A stretch of 64,000 nucleotides of DNA from Chlorophyllum brunneum (Eukaryota > Basidiomycota > Agaricomycetes > Agaricales > Agaricaceae): contig OY756142.1 in the NCBI GenBank assembly GCA_963576785.1, forward strand, positions 2,542,001-2,606,000, in the 5' to 3' direction. This document shows positions 51,395 through 63,158 of the stretch, piece after piece. Below the pieces are notes generated by a model that saw only the letters and a program-made list of their open reading frames with translations, did no database searches and had not been told where the DNA came from. The position numbers and the translations under genes were made by a program. Each line of letters starts with the position of its first letter. Within the stretch, counting starts at the first letter, position 1.

Positions 51395-53568
51395 TGAGGG
51401 GGGTTAGTCTGGCTTCAACTAGCCGGGGATGATGAGGAGGGGGGCAATGGAACTCCTTTGTTGGCTCTTAATTTGAGCGCTTTGTTGGTGTGCCAGTTGT
51501 GGTCGAATCGCTTCTTCCAGAACTGACACTTTTGGTCAGTAGCGAGGTGGTCCTTGCCACAGTTGGAGCACATAGCCTTGTGAGGGCATGGCTCTCTGGC
51601 GGGGGTGGCCACGATGGGCGGGTCTGCTTTATCGTTACCCTTACAACAATGGGTGAACAATTGGTGATTGGCAGTGGAGTGTGGCCCCTTGCAGTATGCA
51701 CAGGTGAAGAGCCTTGCTCAGCAGCGAATTAGGGGGTGGCCCCATCTGCAGCATTTTCTGCAGAATGGTATGCCCGGGTTGGCGCTGGCCCTTCTGATGT
51801 AGAAGAGCCCTCCGTAGATGTTGAGGAACTTATCCTCGATCTTTGTGATGTTGGACCCCGTCTTGGAGTCCCAGATTTCGAACCATACCGTACAGGTGTC
51901 CGAGTGTTTGGAGTTGCGTCACACTTGTGGTTGTGTCGCAAATTGTATGGCATCGGAATGAATCAAATTCCGGACGCTGTTGACCACATCGGCCTCTGTG
52001 AGGATCTGTCCTCGGGGCGTGATGTAACTGACGTCTGTGACTTTCACGAACGATTTCGACTTTGGGAGGGATATGTTGCCCGTGGTGACTCCTCCAAACT
52101 TATCTTTGAGCCACGTCTTGACAACATTGAGCTCCATGGGGGTTAACACCTCCAAGGTGTGGACCATAAGGCCCAGCTTACCCTGTGAGGCGGCAATAAC
52201 CCTTGCCTTGGACTTCTCCGTGATGAGGCATGCGTTAAGAGAGTCGATGATGGCCCCAAAGTTGGTAACATTGGGCCCGGTGAGAAGGGGAATGATCACT
52301 TGCTTACGTGATGGACCATTCAAGGTAGAGCAGATAGTACCAGCTTTCTTAGCCGGTTTCTTGTTTGCGGGGGAGGAGGAGGAGAAAGCGGTGTTGTACA
52401 TTGCTACTATCTTCTCATTGGACAGTTCCGGGAATTTGCTTGCAAACTCCAAGAGTTTGAGAGGGTCCTGGGTGTTTGTGGAGGGGGCGGCGGTAGGAGC
52501 GGCATTGTTACCCTTTTTAGCCGCAGCTGTGGCATAGGAAGTTTTTGTTCCTTCCTGGGGTTTCTTGGCATCATTAGCGTTAGGCTGAGACACCAGAGTT
52601 TTGGTGGCCTTGGCAGGCACAGTGGGAGGGGAAGGAATGGGGGCTTTGGACGTCTTCTGTCTGGTATTAGCAGTCTTCACGGCCACTCCTTTGGGCTTCC
52701 GGCCTCCATTCTTCTTTTTGTTGATGACGGTTTTGAATTCTGCCTTGGTGATCATCTGCACGTCATCGTCAGAGATACCCAAATGAGTGACTTCATTGCC
52801 ATCGGTGATACCCAGAGTGACAATGTGCTCGACGACCTCCATGTGGATATTGTCAGGTTTGTGCGTGGAGCTTTGGGAGGCCATGCGGTGGAGGGGAGAA
52901 ACGTCCGGCTGGGGGGTTTCCTCAGCATGGACAACGATCTTACCAAAATTGACCCCCAACCAACCGTGGAGGTCATTCTTCTTCTCATCGACAGCAACCT
53001 TGAGCCATCCCACTTTCATCAAGGTTCTTGTAAGTTCCGTAAAAGCCCATCCAAAAGCGAGGCCTTTGTTGCCACTCATGTTGAAGGTACTGCAGGCTTT
53101 GACCCACTCTGAGATCTTACCTACCTCCCTTACCGCATCATCATAGAATTCCTCAGGAGCATCCTCTCGCTCCACGTCTTCTTGTTGGACTTTGGGTTCC
53201 AACTCTTCTTCGACCTGGTCTGCCCAGTCTTTCCCTGAGTAGTATTGGTCACCCTCTGGCCTTACCCATTTAGAAGCTCGATGGATTGTTTTCTCTCCAT
53301 CGCCAGAAAGGGATGTTGTGGACATTGGAGGTGTGGTCAACCTTCTGCTGAGGACCGATGGGGGGATTGTGTTGCTGTAGGCCTGATCGGTGGGAACAAA
53401 CGGCCTAGGTGCAGTTGGCATCCTAGGGAATAGGATGCCTGGAGGGGGCAGAGCCATAGAGGCCGCAAATATAGAGGAGGGTGGAACACGTGTTGTGTCC
53501 CCGAAGATGTCTCCATCGCCATCAGGTATAGAATCTCTTGGAGAGAGATTAGAACGTAAAGCAGGCAT
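51391..53568 (-). pseudogene. LINE3-b ORF1 with CCHC knuckles
   Basis: ATG 53568 (MPALRSNL) after an 86-nt 5' UTR. Regions in order: Pro-rich N terminus, acidic patch, HGWLGVNFGKIVV, a Lys-rich segment (KKKNGGRKPKG), Ala/Pro/Lys linker, the core QVIIPLLTGPNVTNFGAIIDSLN, then knuckles CRKCCRWGHPLIRC and CSNCGKDHLATDQKC. Stops lie near 51919 and 51722 and at 51417-51415. The last is TGA where CGA would carry the frame on to the TGA overlapping the ORF2 start. Confidence 0.8.
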
Positions 53569-53667
53569 GAAATGTATCCTAGTGCTATAGACTGGTACCG
53601 TATAATCGAGTTTTGTAAATCAATGGTGGTGGTACGAGTCAAAGAAGGGATGTGTGTCCTCCTGCTC

Positions 53668-54058
53668 TAATACGTCCTCTCTAGGACTGGACCATGTTAC
53701 ATGGTCCCACCTTAAGTACATCGTCATTGATGAAGATTGTTTGGCAGTGTTCCTGCACTTGGCCAATGCCTGCCTTATGGTAGATCACTGGCCCCGCAGT
53801 TTCAAGGAGTCATTCTCGGTTATCATTCCAAAACCGGGGAAGCCCTCCTACTCTACTCCCAAGGCGTTCAGGCCTATCGTCCTCCTGAACACACTTGGTA
53901 AACTGGTTGAGAAAATGCTTTCCAACCAAATCCAGCTTGATGCTATTAGACATGACATCTTTTATCCCCATCAACTCGGAGGCATTTGCCAGCATTCCAC
54001 TGAGGACGCCGGGTTGTTCCTTACCCACCTGGTTTGTGCTGGGTGGGCTAAAGGTCTC
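53668..54058 (+). pseudogene. LINE2-E ORF2, RT middle part
   Basis: Resumes LINE2-E after LINE3-b: LDHVTWSHLKYIVIDED, VIIPKPGKPSYSTPKAFRPIVLLNTLGKLVEKML, HPHQLGGICQ and WAKGL, ending at GGTCTC where LINE1-G is inserted. Confidence 0.82.
54044..54058. repeat. LINE1-G target-site duplication, left copy
   Basis: TGGGCTAAAGGTCTC is repeated exactly at 60114-60128. The LINE2-E frame (WAKGLKTS) is restored when one copy is removed. Confidence 0.9.
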
Positions 54059-54074
54059 TTTTTTGTTTTTTTAT

Positions 54075-54359
54075 TTAAATCAACATGTTTAGGGTGGTAC
54101 GTGATCACAGTCCACCTGTATCTACTGTGACATGTAGGCTACATAGGTAGGTAACAGAAGACAGGCTCTCCCCTGGCCGAACTAGACCGCCGACAGGCAG
54201 TCTGGATGAACAGTTGTGGAAACATGCACGAGTGTGCAAATTCTAGACCAGATAAGCAAGCAACCCCTAGCCTCTCCTCCCTAGGGAGAGTATGCATCAA
54301 TTCGCAATTAACTTCTACACATGTCAGAGACATGGGAAGCTAGCAGGGGTCACACTGCG
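54075..54359 (-). other. LINE1-G 3' UTR
   Basis: Conserved LINE1 3' end (AAACATGTTGATTT before the poly(A)). No coding potential shared between copies. Confidence 0.7.
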
Positions 54360-55615
54360 TTATCCAACTCCCTCAAGTGGTGTGTTGGCCTTAAACGCAA
54401 ATGCAGAAGGATTACACTTAAGAAAACTAACCAGCTGGTCAAGGGAGACCAGCAGGCCACAATGTCTCTTGTACAATGGACAAGAGCACAAGATATGAGT
54501 GCGGGTCTCCAAAGGAGCCCCACACTTGCAGCCAATAGGCTCTAGAGGATGAAACTGGGAGCAATACTTGCCAGTTGGAGCATGCCTGAGAATAGCACAA
54601 TTCGCTCTTGTCACGATGGACTGAGAGGGAAAGAAAGGAAGCCAAGAACCCCCATGGAGGTATGTTGGCTGTAGAAATTTGTTCTTACTGTCCTTGAGAG
54701 CAAGGAAGTTCGAACCACAGTAAGAGGAGTCCTGGAAAGAAACTTTCCAGGCCTTCTGAACAGTTGCTACGTTGAGTTTACACAGCGAATCAATAGACGT
54801 CGCTGGACAGCGTCCAGTGGCAACCTGAAGGTCGGTGGCAAATAAATGCACATCCTGATGAATGGACCATTTCGCCGATGATGGAACAGACCAGAATGTG
54901 AGGGAGCGGTCAGAACAATCCCTGAACCACTCCAACAAGAGATGACAAACAGCCAGGGAATGTCCCTGGCCAGAATGTATGGACAGGTCAAGAGCTTGCT
55001 TGGCAGAACCAATTGAGTCCATAAAGACCGCAATATGTACAGCCTCAGAGACTGCCGCAGCAGTCCCCAAAGCCATACAAATGGTGAAAAGTTCAGCATC
55101 TGGGGCTGTAACCTTGCTAGCTGGGTGACACATTGCACGAAGCAAATGCATCCCCCTGTAAACGTGGGCAGCTGAAACTGCCTGGAAGTCCCCAATCAGC
55201 AGCAGACTTGCATCCATCGCCACATAGACAACCTGTCTATCCTCACAATACCCACGAAGGGTATCGTTGAGCAAATCCACCTGATGACCTGCAGGGTTTC
55301 TACCAAGTACGGTGTCATATGTCTTGAGAGTCACCTGGGCTGCGTAGCGGTCCAGGAGTCATGAACCAGGTGGTTCTCAGAGAGGGTGGCAACCCTGTGG
55401 ACGGCATGGGTAGCCAGTTTCTTCAGATGAAGATGGATGGGGATGAGGCCAGCCAAGGCCTCAGCTCCTCCAGTAGGGCTGGTGCGGAATGCACCAGTGA
55501 TCCACAATGCAGCTTTGTGCTACATAGTGTTAAGTTGTTTCAGAAGGGCCTTGTTACGGGCACCTTCATAAAACCACAAACGGAACCCATACATAGTGAT
55601 AGGCACTATACATGA
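54360..55615 (-). pseudogene. LINE1-G ORF2, RNase H, tail and RT end
   Basis: 55334-54360 encodes an uninterrupted RNase H (AMDASLL, DAELFTI, FMDSIGSAKQALD) and Cys/His tail (CKCGAPLETRTH...CSC) to the terminal GVG. 55368-55615 encodes the RT end (GLIPIHLHLKKL reading). The link between them is deleted, so full-length protein could not be made. Confidence 0.8.
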
Positions 55616-58057
55616 GCGATACAGAGTCCTCTTCTGAGTAGGAAGAAGACCTTGCAATGAGTTACCAAGTATGCCCATAGCCTTGACCATGGACAGAGAC
55701 TTAGTAGCATAATGTCAAACATGCTCCTTGAAAGTAAGAGCCTGATCGAAGAAAAAACCCAAGTACCTTCAATGGATCTTAGGGCATAGTGGAGTATTGC
55801 CGGTATGGGGAGAATACCCCAAATCCAGCGGTGGGTTGTCATCTCCCCATTTACAGGAGAAATGAAAAACTTCGGACTTGTCATGCTCAATGGCAAGTCC
55901 AAACAAAGTAGTCAGGTGATATATAATCTGGTATGCCTGCTTAAGGCATACCAGATTAGGTTCCCAGGTTTTTGCCTGGGCAATGGCAAGGCCATCATCG
56001 ACATATGAGAGAAGGGTACTCCCAAGCATGATTGTCTCCCTGTCATAGAGTTTCATGAAGGGGGCAAGATAAAGGCCAGAGAGGACAGGAGAGAGTGATG
56101 AGCCCTGACCTACCCCAATGTCCGCTTGTCTGAGATCAGACTTATGGTCTCCTCACGCATACTACGTAGAGTGGCCGACTAAATAAAAGGCAAAGAATCT
56201 ACCCACACAGGGGTCAAATCCTTGCTTTTGTAGAATTGCCAACAACATACTGTGGTTGAGTGAAGGAAAGAACTAAGCAATGTCGAAAGCAACAATGCTA
56301 GTCTTGAGGCCCTTGGCCCACCCTGCACAAACAATGTAGGTTAGGAGCATCCCAGCATCATCAGTGGACCTCTGACAGATACCACCAAGCTGATTTGGAT
56401 GAAAAACTCCATGCTTGATGGAGTCAAACTGGAGGCAACTTGAGATTATCTTCTCGATAAGTTTACCAAAGGTGTTCAGGGGCACAATGGGCCTGAACAC
56501 CTTGGGCGTTGAGTAGGATGGCTTGCCCAGCTTTGGTATGATAACCGTCAAGCTTTCCTTGAAGTGGGATGGCCAATGACCCACATGCATGCAGGCATTA
56601 GCTATCCCAATGAATAGCCAAAGGACGTTGGGGTCCTTGGTGATCTCTTTGAGGTGGGTCCACATTACGTGGTCCGGCCCCAGGGCAGACACACCTGAGC
56701 ATGCACTCAGGGCATCCATCAGCTCTAAGGCTGAAAAATGGACCCACTCCCTAGCCAGAAGACTGGGCAGCAAATCAAGAACCAAAATATCCACTGCTCG
56801 GCCCGAGGCCAAGTTGTAGATATTGTGGAGTGCATCCCAGAGATTCGGGAGTGCATGACATGGCTCTCCATTGTACTGGATAGCCTCGCAGGGTGAAAGC
56901 TTCCACTTTTGGACCCATTCCATAAGGTCCCACAGTTGCTTGTTAGTAGAAGCAATCTCCTCGATGCAAGCATCAAAGAAGTTACATTTAGCATGCTTCT
57001 TAGCACATCTAAAATTAGAGTAGTCATTATGAGAGCACATCTCACGATATCTCCCAAAGGTCTTGCGGCATTTCTGATTCCACCAGGGCTTAGAGTAGCG
57101 AGTGATCATGATGTCTACTGCATGGGCTTCCCATGCAGTGAAGAAGGCCTCTGCCATGGCATGAACCACAGCTTCAACCTCATCAGTGGTAGTAGGTTCC
57201 GGAAGTCTAGCTACTTCATGAAGATCCCAGATAACATCAGTGAGGAAGAGTACTACCTCTTCACCACTATCATGTGGCAGGGTTTTCCTGTGAGTCTCCA
57301 CTATTGTGGGTGTGACTAGAAGCACCAGAACTAGTGGAATGTGGTCTGATGGACCTCTAAGGGAGTAATCCAACCTAGGTCTATGGGAAATAGACAGGTC
57401 TGATGGAACAAATGCAAGATCAATGACTGAAGGTTGGAGATCCTCATTGTGTGGAATGTGAGTAGGCCCAGGCTCGACCGGAAGGGCGAGGTCTAGACCA
57501 ATGTCTGTCCCAATGGAGATCAGAGACTGTGAGGTGCCCAAGTGGGAGCTATAGTTAGGGTCCCAAAGCTCGGAATGGCAATTGAAATCACCACCCATAT
57601 AGATGTGTCTGGGCAAAGTAGCAGACTGGTCCAAAAGGAACCAAATTGCTGTGTGCTCTAAATCAGAGTAAATGTTCATGAGATTCAGGGTCTCACCCCC
57701 CAAAAAGAAGGAGAGAACCATGATGTCATGGTGATTGATGAGATCCATCCAATAGGACAGTCTCGGAGAAGCCAACTAGTTATGGACAAATGTCATAACC
57801 CGTGGGTTGGAGCCAGGCTCTGGGGCCCAAACCATGCACAGCCACTCGGGGTGCTTGGGGGCACCAATAACATCGTCCTCCTCGACAGAAGTCATAGAGG
57901 GAGCGGATCTGATGAACCGCCAGGGAGGTTCTTGAAAGAAGAGGACGTCAAAGTGATCTTTGAGATCCTCAAGTAGAGTATTGACTAAATCATAATTTTT
58001 ATTACAATTCTACTGATATACACGGATATTTCGTAGTTCTAAAGGCCGCCTATTCAT
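55616..58057 (-). pseudogene. LINE1-G ORF2, endonuclease and RT
   Basis: ATG 58057 overlaps the ORF1 TAG (58052-58050). Endonuclease: MGGDFNCHSELWD, DLAFVPSDLS and SDHIPLVL. TAG at 57778-57776. The frame is open 57775-56273 into the RT (SALGPDHVMW, VFRPIVPLNTFGKL, AFDIA then TAG for CAG). TGA at 56155-56153. The catalytic YVDD is intact at about 56000-55989 and frame damage follows near 55769. Confidence 0.83.
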
Positions 58058-59988
58058 TGGCAAGCTGTAGAGTACAAGGGGTGGTGAGGGGAGATCGCCG
58101 TTGAAGATGGTTATTACTCACCTCATAATAGAACTTCTTGATTTTCTTAGGTTCAAACCAAGTATCAAAAAATTTGCATTTTTTCGAGGTCGTGTGGTGG
58201 GGACCCCGGCAGTTGAGACAACGTGGCGTATGAGGACAAGGCTCATCTGCCAGTGTAGGAGGAATGGGAGGCTGCACATTGGAGTTACCTTTGCAGCAAC
58301 CACAGAGAGTTTGGTGATGTTTCTTACGATGAGGACCACCACAGGTTGGACACTTCAAGGCCTGGGCCTTGCAGAATTGAATGGGGTGGCCCTAGTGGAA
58401 GCATTGCTTGCACAAAGACACCCCTGGAGAGGCTGTGGATGGCCTGATAGGACAGGCATATCCACCGATATGGAGCAACTTCCTGAGGAGGAGGTTTGCC
58501 CGTTGACCCTTCTGAGGGTCGTGGATGTTGAAGTACACTGTGGCGGTATCAGATGCCTCAGAGTTCCTCGAAATACAGGGGGGTCCCATTAACATAAACA
58601 GATCAGAAAATGCTGTGTGCTTCATGATCTGCTCAATCTCGAAAGAGGACCAGCGAGTCTTGCTGATCCTAAAGAAAGGGACATTGATGACCTTGAGATA
58701 GGACTTCAACTGGGGAAGGCCAACTGTAAAAACAGTTCCCTGAGGGACAGCCTTCGAGATCCATGTCTTGGCAACCTCAAGGTCAGCAGGAGTAGGGACA
58801 GCATTGGTACGCAGAGTGAAACCCCCATACTCGGCAGAGGTGGACTCTACTCGAATGTGGAGGCATGTATCAACAAAACCATGGTTAACCATAGTCTCAA
58901 GGTGGAACAAGGAGACTTCGGAGGTAGCCTCGAAGTCAACAATTACTTAGCGCCACAAGGGGCCAGCGGTGGTCATCCTAGGCCTCTTCTTAGAGGCTTT
59001 GGACTTAGGAGGAGAGGCTTGCTTGCCTATGGCAAGAATCCTGTCTGGAGGAAGTGAGGGGAACATCTGTGCAAGCTGCACAACAGTCTCCAACACTATA
59101 GTTGCCTTCCCCTTCCCTTTTGGTTGGGGGACAGGCTCCTTGGCCACAGCAGAGAATGTTCTCTTGTTCCCTGCCTTAGTAGCCAGAGTAGATGGGGTGG
59201 GAGGAGCCACCGGCTTGCACTGGTAGGTCCCCTTGCCCGCGAGAGGAGAAGGTCCAATCCCACCGGGGTGAGGACCACTCAGAGCACCCTCTGGACCAGG
59301 CATCAGAACGTCTGGGTCCTGGGGGAGGCCGGGGGACAGCTCGAGTCCTTGGCACAGGAGGAGTACGAGGGGCAGGAGGAGGAGAAGTGGGGGCTAGTCC
59401 CATAGATGCGCTCAGGATGGTACCAATGGTAGGCATCCCAAAGCCAAGCTCAACAGTGGACCATCCACTGTCGTCAATAGCCTTGCTCAATCAAATAATC
59501 GATCGAGCAAGGGGGTATACTGAATTGCCTGGGAGGGTCATCCAGTTGATATTCTCTACTGTCTTGTTAAGGAAAGTGGAGATGAGGTCCAGTGAGTCCG
59601 AGGCTGCTTTGAGATCTGCTGCAACACTATCAGCAGTGTTAACAAGATGGCAGCAGTACGGGGATGAGGAGCTGGTGAAGGAAGGTGCAGGACTAGGTGC
59701 GCTAGGGGTAGGGCTCTGAGAGGGAGTCATGGGATCTTCGTCGAACCCTCCTAACTTACCAAAGTCCTCCACAGCAGGCCCAGGCAATGGCGAGGTTGCA
59801 TGTGAAGAGTTACGTGAACCCCTCCTACCAGTGGGAGTTTGAAGGATGTCAGGCGGTCCTCTAGTATGACTAGATTTGCACTGACAATGGATGGGTCCTG
59901 TTGAGGACCCTCAAATAGTGTCAAGGGTGTCAGGGGACTTGGGGACATGGCGCCCAGTCCTCCTGCTAAATGGAGGTTGCAATGACAT
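58050..59988 (-). pseudogene. LINE1-G ORF1
   Basis: ATG 59988 with a 125-nt 5' UTR. The N-terminal part is interrupted by a TAG near 59918 and frame changes. Then PGPAVEDFGKLGGFDED, an Ala/Ser region (DSVAADLKAASDSLDLIS) and a Pro-rich stretch. From 58910 comes the conserved core with LHIRVEST and VGLPQLKSYLKV. The C-terminal knuckles are CKQCFH (then a stop near 58392), CPTCGGPHRKKHH and CLNCRGPHHTTSKKC. The ORF1 end LQLANE with TAG 58052-58050 is intact. Confidence 0.8.
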
Positions 59989-60128
59989 GTGGAAAGGCCG
60001 CGGGTGTATTCCTAGTAGACTAGGATACTGAAACAAGCAAGTACAACAACTAAGATGATGAGGATGGTTTGTTTACACTTGTTTACTGGTGGAAGTACCA
60101 AATCAAGAAGCGATGGGCTAAAGGTCTC

Positions 60129-61725
60129 AAGACGAGTGTGGTTGCTTTCAACATTGCTCAGTTCTTCCCTTCTCTGAACCATGAGATGCTCATGGCCATT
60201 CTCACCAAGCAGGGGTTCCCACTTAATGTGCGGACCTTTTTTGCTTCATATTTGGTGGGCTGTTCCACTGTGTATACATAGAACAGCTTCTCCTCTGACC
60301 CCCGGGGTGCGGATGTGGGTGTCAGACAGGGCTCTGCCATGTCCCCTGTTCTCTCCGGCCTCTATATTGCACCTCTTATGAAGGTTTTCGATTTATGGAT
60401 TATTTTCCCTGGGAGTACTCTGTTGTCATATGTCAATGACGGTACCGTCGTCGCCCAGGCTAGGACCTGGGACGAGAACTTGGACACACTCAAGAGGGTG
60501 TACGTTGTTCTCTTCAATCTTTTTGTAGCATTCACACTTGTTATGGAGCATGACAAGTCTGAGCTTTTCCACTTCTCCAGGAAACCTGGAGATGTCAATC
60601 CCCCCCTTGACCTGGGCTTTGGTCTGTTCACAGGGGACACTCCACTCCACCCTAAGACCTACTGGAGGTACCTGGGCTTTTACTTCGACCGTGCCCTGAA
60701 TTTTCAGGAGTACATTTGACATTACTTTACCAAGGCTCTCTCCACTATGAAAGCAATGGAGATGCTTGGCAACTCCTCCCATGGTCTGACCCCCAAGCAG
60801 AAGCAGCTCCTTTTCAGGTCATGTGTTATGCCTATTGTGACATATGGCTTCCATCTGTGGTATTTTGATAAGGCTTGGTGTAAGGGCCTCCTTAAATCCC
60901 TCAATACCATGCAATGCAAGGCTGCGTTGTGGATCACTGGTACATTTTCGCACCTCCCCCTCTGGCAAAGCCCTCACTGGTCTCATCCCCGTCCACCTCC
61001 ATCTGAAGAAGTTGGCCTCAAGAGCAAACTACTGTCTCTCCACCCTTTCCAATACCCACTCTCTCCAGTCCCTCCTTGATTGTCCAAATGCCAAGGGTGC
61101 CCCCCCACACCCTCTCTCCATCTCCCTCCTGTCTGAACGTCTCATTAGGCAGGTCAAGGGTTCCCTTATGGAAGCTGTTTCAGTGCTTCCATCCCTCACT
61201 GAACAGTTTGACCCCTGCTCTGCAGTGGCTCAACCTGGTCACCATCTCCTGGACCGCTTTGCAGCCCAGGTCTCCTTCCATGACTCTCCCCATTCTTGTG
61301 ATGAGAGAGCTGTGCATATAAGGCATCTGAACAGCACTTTGGAATGTGCTAATGCCAATCCTTGGGTTCTTGCTGTAGCCATGGATGTGAGTCTACCGCT
61401 GCGGAGGGAATTCCAGGCAGTCTCTGCTGCCCATATTTACTGGTCAGGCCAGCGTGTCTTCCAGATGAGGTATGCGGCCAGTCAAGTGACAGCTCCTGAT
61501 GCGGAGCTATATGCTATCCAGATCGCAATTGGAAAGGCTACCAGCCTCCCTGATTATAACTCTATTGTTTTGTTTACTGACTCCCTTGGCTCAGCTAAGA
61601 GAGTGGTGGACCCTTTCATTCACTCTGGTCAGGCTCACTTGCTTGCTGTGTGCAACACCCTTATGGAGTGGTTTGGGGGTCACCCTGAATGCTCCCTTCA
61701 CATCTGGCACACGTACTCTTCGGAG
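60129..61725 (+). pseudogene. LINE2-E ORF2, RT palm, RT tail and RNase H
   Basis: Continues LINE2-E after LINE1-G: KTSVVAFNIAQFFPSLNH (Asn replaces the palm Asp), GSAMSPVLSGLYI and YVND at 60429-60440, so a catalytic Asp is also lost there. Stops stand at about 60279 (TAG for Trp) and 60717 (TGA for Arg). A frameshift lies near 60945. 60960-61725 is open, with GLIPVHLHLKKL and RNase H AMDVSLP, DAELYAI and FTDSLGSAKRVVDP. It breaks off after WHTYSSE. Confidence 0.83.
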
Positions 61726-61962
61726 CACCACTCCTTAACTTGTTACCACCACTACCACTTTTTCCACTTCCTTTCCCCATTACACCATTTGTCTCCTGGG
61801 CTCTCTTTCATGGGCCTGGGTCTTTTCTGAGCCTTTGCTGGCTGTAGGGGGGCGGTCCGTGTGGCAACGTTACTTGGTCGATGGGCAGCATGCCCTTGGT
61901 AAAGGTGATTAAAGGTGGGTATATCCCCACCATTCATCTGACTGATGCCTATATGCACAGAT
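61726..61962 (+). other. Segment X, right copy, plus a partial repeat-B-like head
   Basis: 61730-61800 matches segment X at 39352-39433. After it, GATGGGCAGCATGCCCTTGG and TAAAGG resemble the first 40 bp of repeat B (GATGGGGCGGCCCCTTGG, TAAAGG), which begins properly at 61963. This suggests a diverged, duplicated repeat-B head. No gene is seen. Confidence 0.5.
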
Positions 61963-63158
61963 CGATGGGGCGGCCCCTTGGTAAAGGGTCTTAAAGGCTG
62001 GGGTACTGGCCACCTCGCTCACTTGCACTCACTGGGTTACCAGTGGTGGCAGCCTTTCTATTAATCCAATGGAGTTGTAGTCCCATATAGGGTTTGCATG
62101 GTGGTTTTAACCCCTGCTGCAGCTCAAGTCCGGCTAGCATCTCCAGGCTGGGTTATCCTGGCTGACGACAGACATCCGGGCCTACCCCTAATCGTGCTTG
62201 CATGTCGGTGGGGAGCGTGCTGAAAAAAGCCACCCTGTCACACCCAAAAGGGACCGAAAGGATAAGGGATGGTAATAGGGGGTATGGAGGTGAAAACAAG
62301 CTGACCAAAAGGACAGGCCACCCCCCACCAGTGTTGCCATGCCTTTGGGAACCCCTCTGGGGATAGTGCCTGGTCGTTAGTAGGGATATGCCAAACTCCA
62401 GGACACCAGGTGGGTGCAGGTTGACTCGGAGAAACTTGGGTTGATTGGTGCTTGTTCCACGGATTGCTTAGTAACCTGTTCCGTGGGTTGCTTATGTGAT
62501 CCAATGTGAACACCACCCTAGTAGCGCCCCCTGTGAGACGGAGATCCCCACCAGTATTAGCATATGGATCTATGCCCAAAGACAAGTTACCTCCTCTGGG
62601 GGTAGGGCATAGCAAAAGCATCTACGAGGGAACAGAAGCTAGTCCAGGGGTCACGCCTTGGAGGTATGCCTTCATGGCCTCTGCCTGCCCAACTAGTGGA
62701 CTGTAGCAGGCCATTTACTAGGAGCATGCTGAAAAAAGCCACCCAGTTACCAAGAAGGAGCAGCCTGGCTCAAGAGGTCTAGATCCTCTGTCAATGGGTC
62801 TCCGTCAACAACGGAGTGTACCCGTTTAAGTTGATACCACATAAGTAGTCTGGATTTGGGGTGGCGATATACACAGTCATGTGGTGAGATCCTGTCTGTG
62901 CACCATATAGGAAGGATGCCTCAAGCAAACGGTGGGTTGGTCCTCAGGGATACCATGCTCTCTCAGTAGTGGGGTGTCCGCCCAAGCTAAAGGCTTTACC
63001 TCTTAGGAGGGAGGGGCAAAAAGTTCCCGCAACATGGCCAGATGCGACACCAATATGGGAGCCTGGGAACATGCTGGGCGTTCTACGGGCACATATCATC
63101 TCAAGACCCCCATCTCTGGGCTGCTAGGAGTTTACCTGCAAGGGACTCTGTGTACGGG
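61963..63158 (+). repeat. SINE-like repeat B, right copy
   Basis: 1196 bp in inverted orientation relative to 1131-2319. The boxes GCGTGCTGAAAAAAGCC (62214-62230) and GCATGCTGAAAAAAGCC (62724-62740) are conserved. Its 3' end (GTGTACGGG) is fused to LINE1-I at 63159. The left copy is fused at the same repeat position to a different LINE1 position. Noncoding: conserved small ORFs are absent. Confidence 0.75.

Larger units (their letters stand above)
46868..53654 (-). mobile_element. LINE3-b, full-length LINE of a third family
   Basis: 6787 bp on the minus strand with poly(A) (T at 46868-46888), perfect 13-bp duplication and complete 5' end (CATCCCTTCTTTGACTCG). The organisation matches LINE1 and LINE2 but the sequence is divergent: CCHC ORF1, APE endonuclease, RT (FVDD), RNase H and a tail. 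Several stops (TGA in place of Arg, TAG in place of Trp) make it inactive now. The 3' end is different from LINE1 except for a similar GAGCACCRC block. Confidence 0.9.
54059..60113 (-). mobile_element. LINE1-G, near full-length LINE1
   Basis: 6055 bp on the minus strand, 5' end ATCGCTTCTTGATT at 60113, imperfect poly(A) (T-rich 54059-54074). It has all LINE1 parts but carries stops and an internal deletion of about 177 nt near 55368, between SENH and the GSRLLDR region. It shares a TAG with LINE1-B (57778-57776) and a TGA with LINE1-I (56155-56153). Confidence 0.88.
43405..61725 (+). mobile_element. LINE2-E, 5'-complete LINE2 carrying LINE3-b and LINE1-G
   Basis: Plus-strand LINE2 with exposed parts 43405-46867, 53668-54058 and 60129-61725. 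The 5' end is CATCGCTTCTTTTCC. The two interruptions are each bounded by perfect target duplications (13 bp and 15 bp). It is broken off at 61725 inside RNase H, where segment X follows. It was inserted head-first into LINE2-F. Confidence 0.85.
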
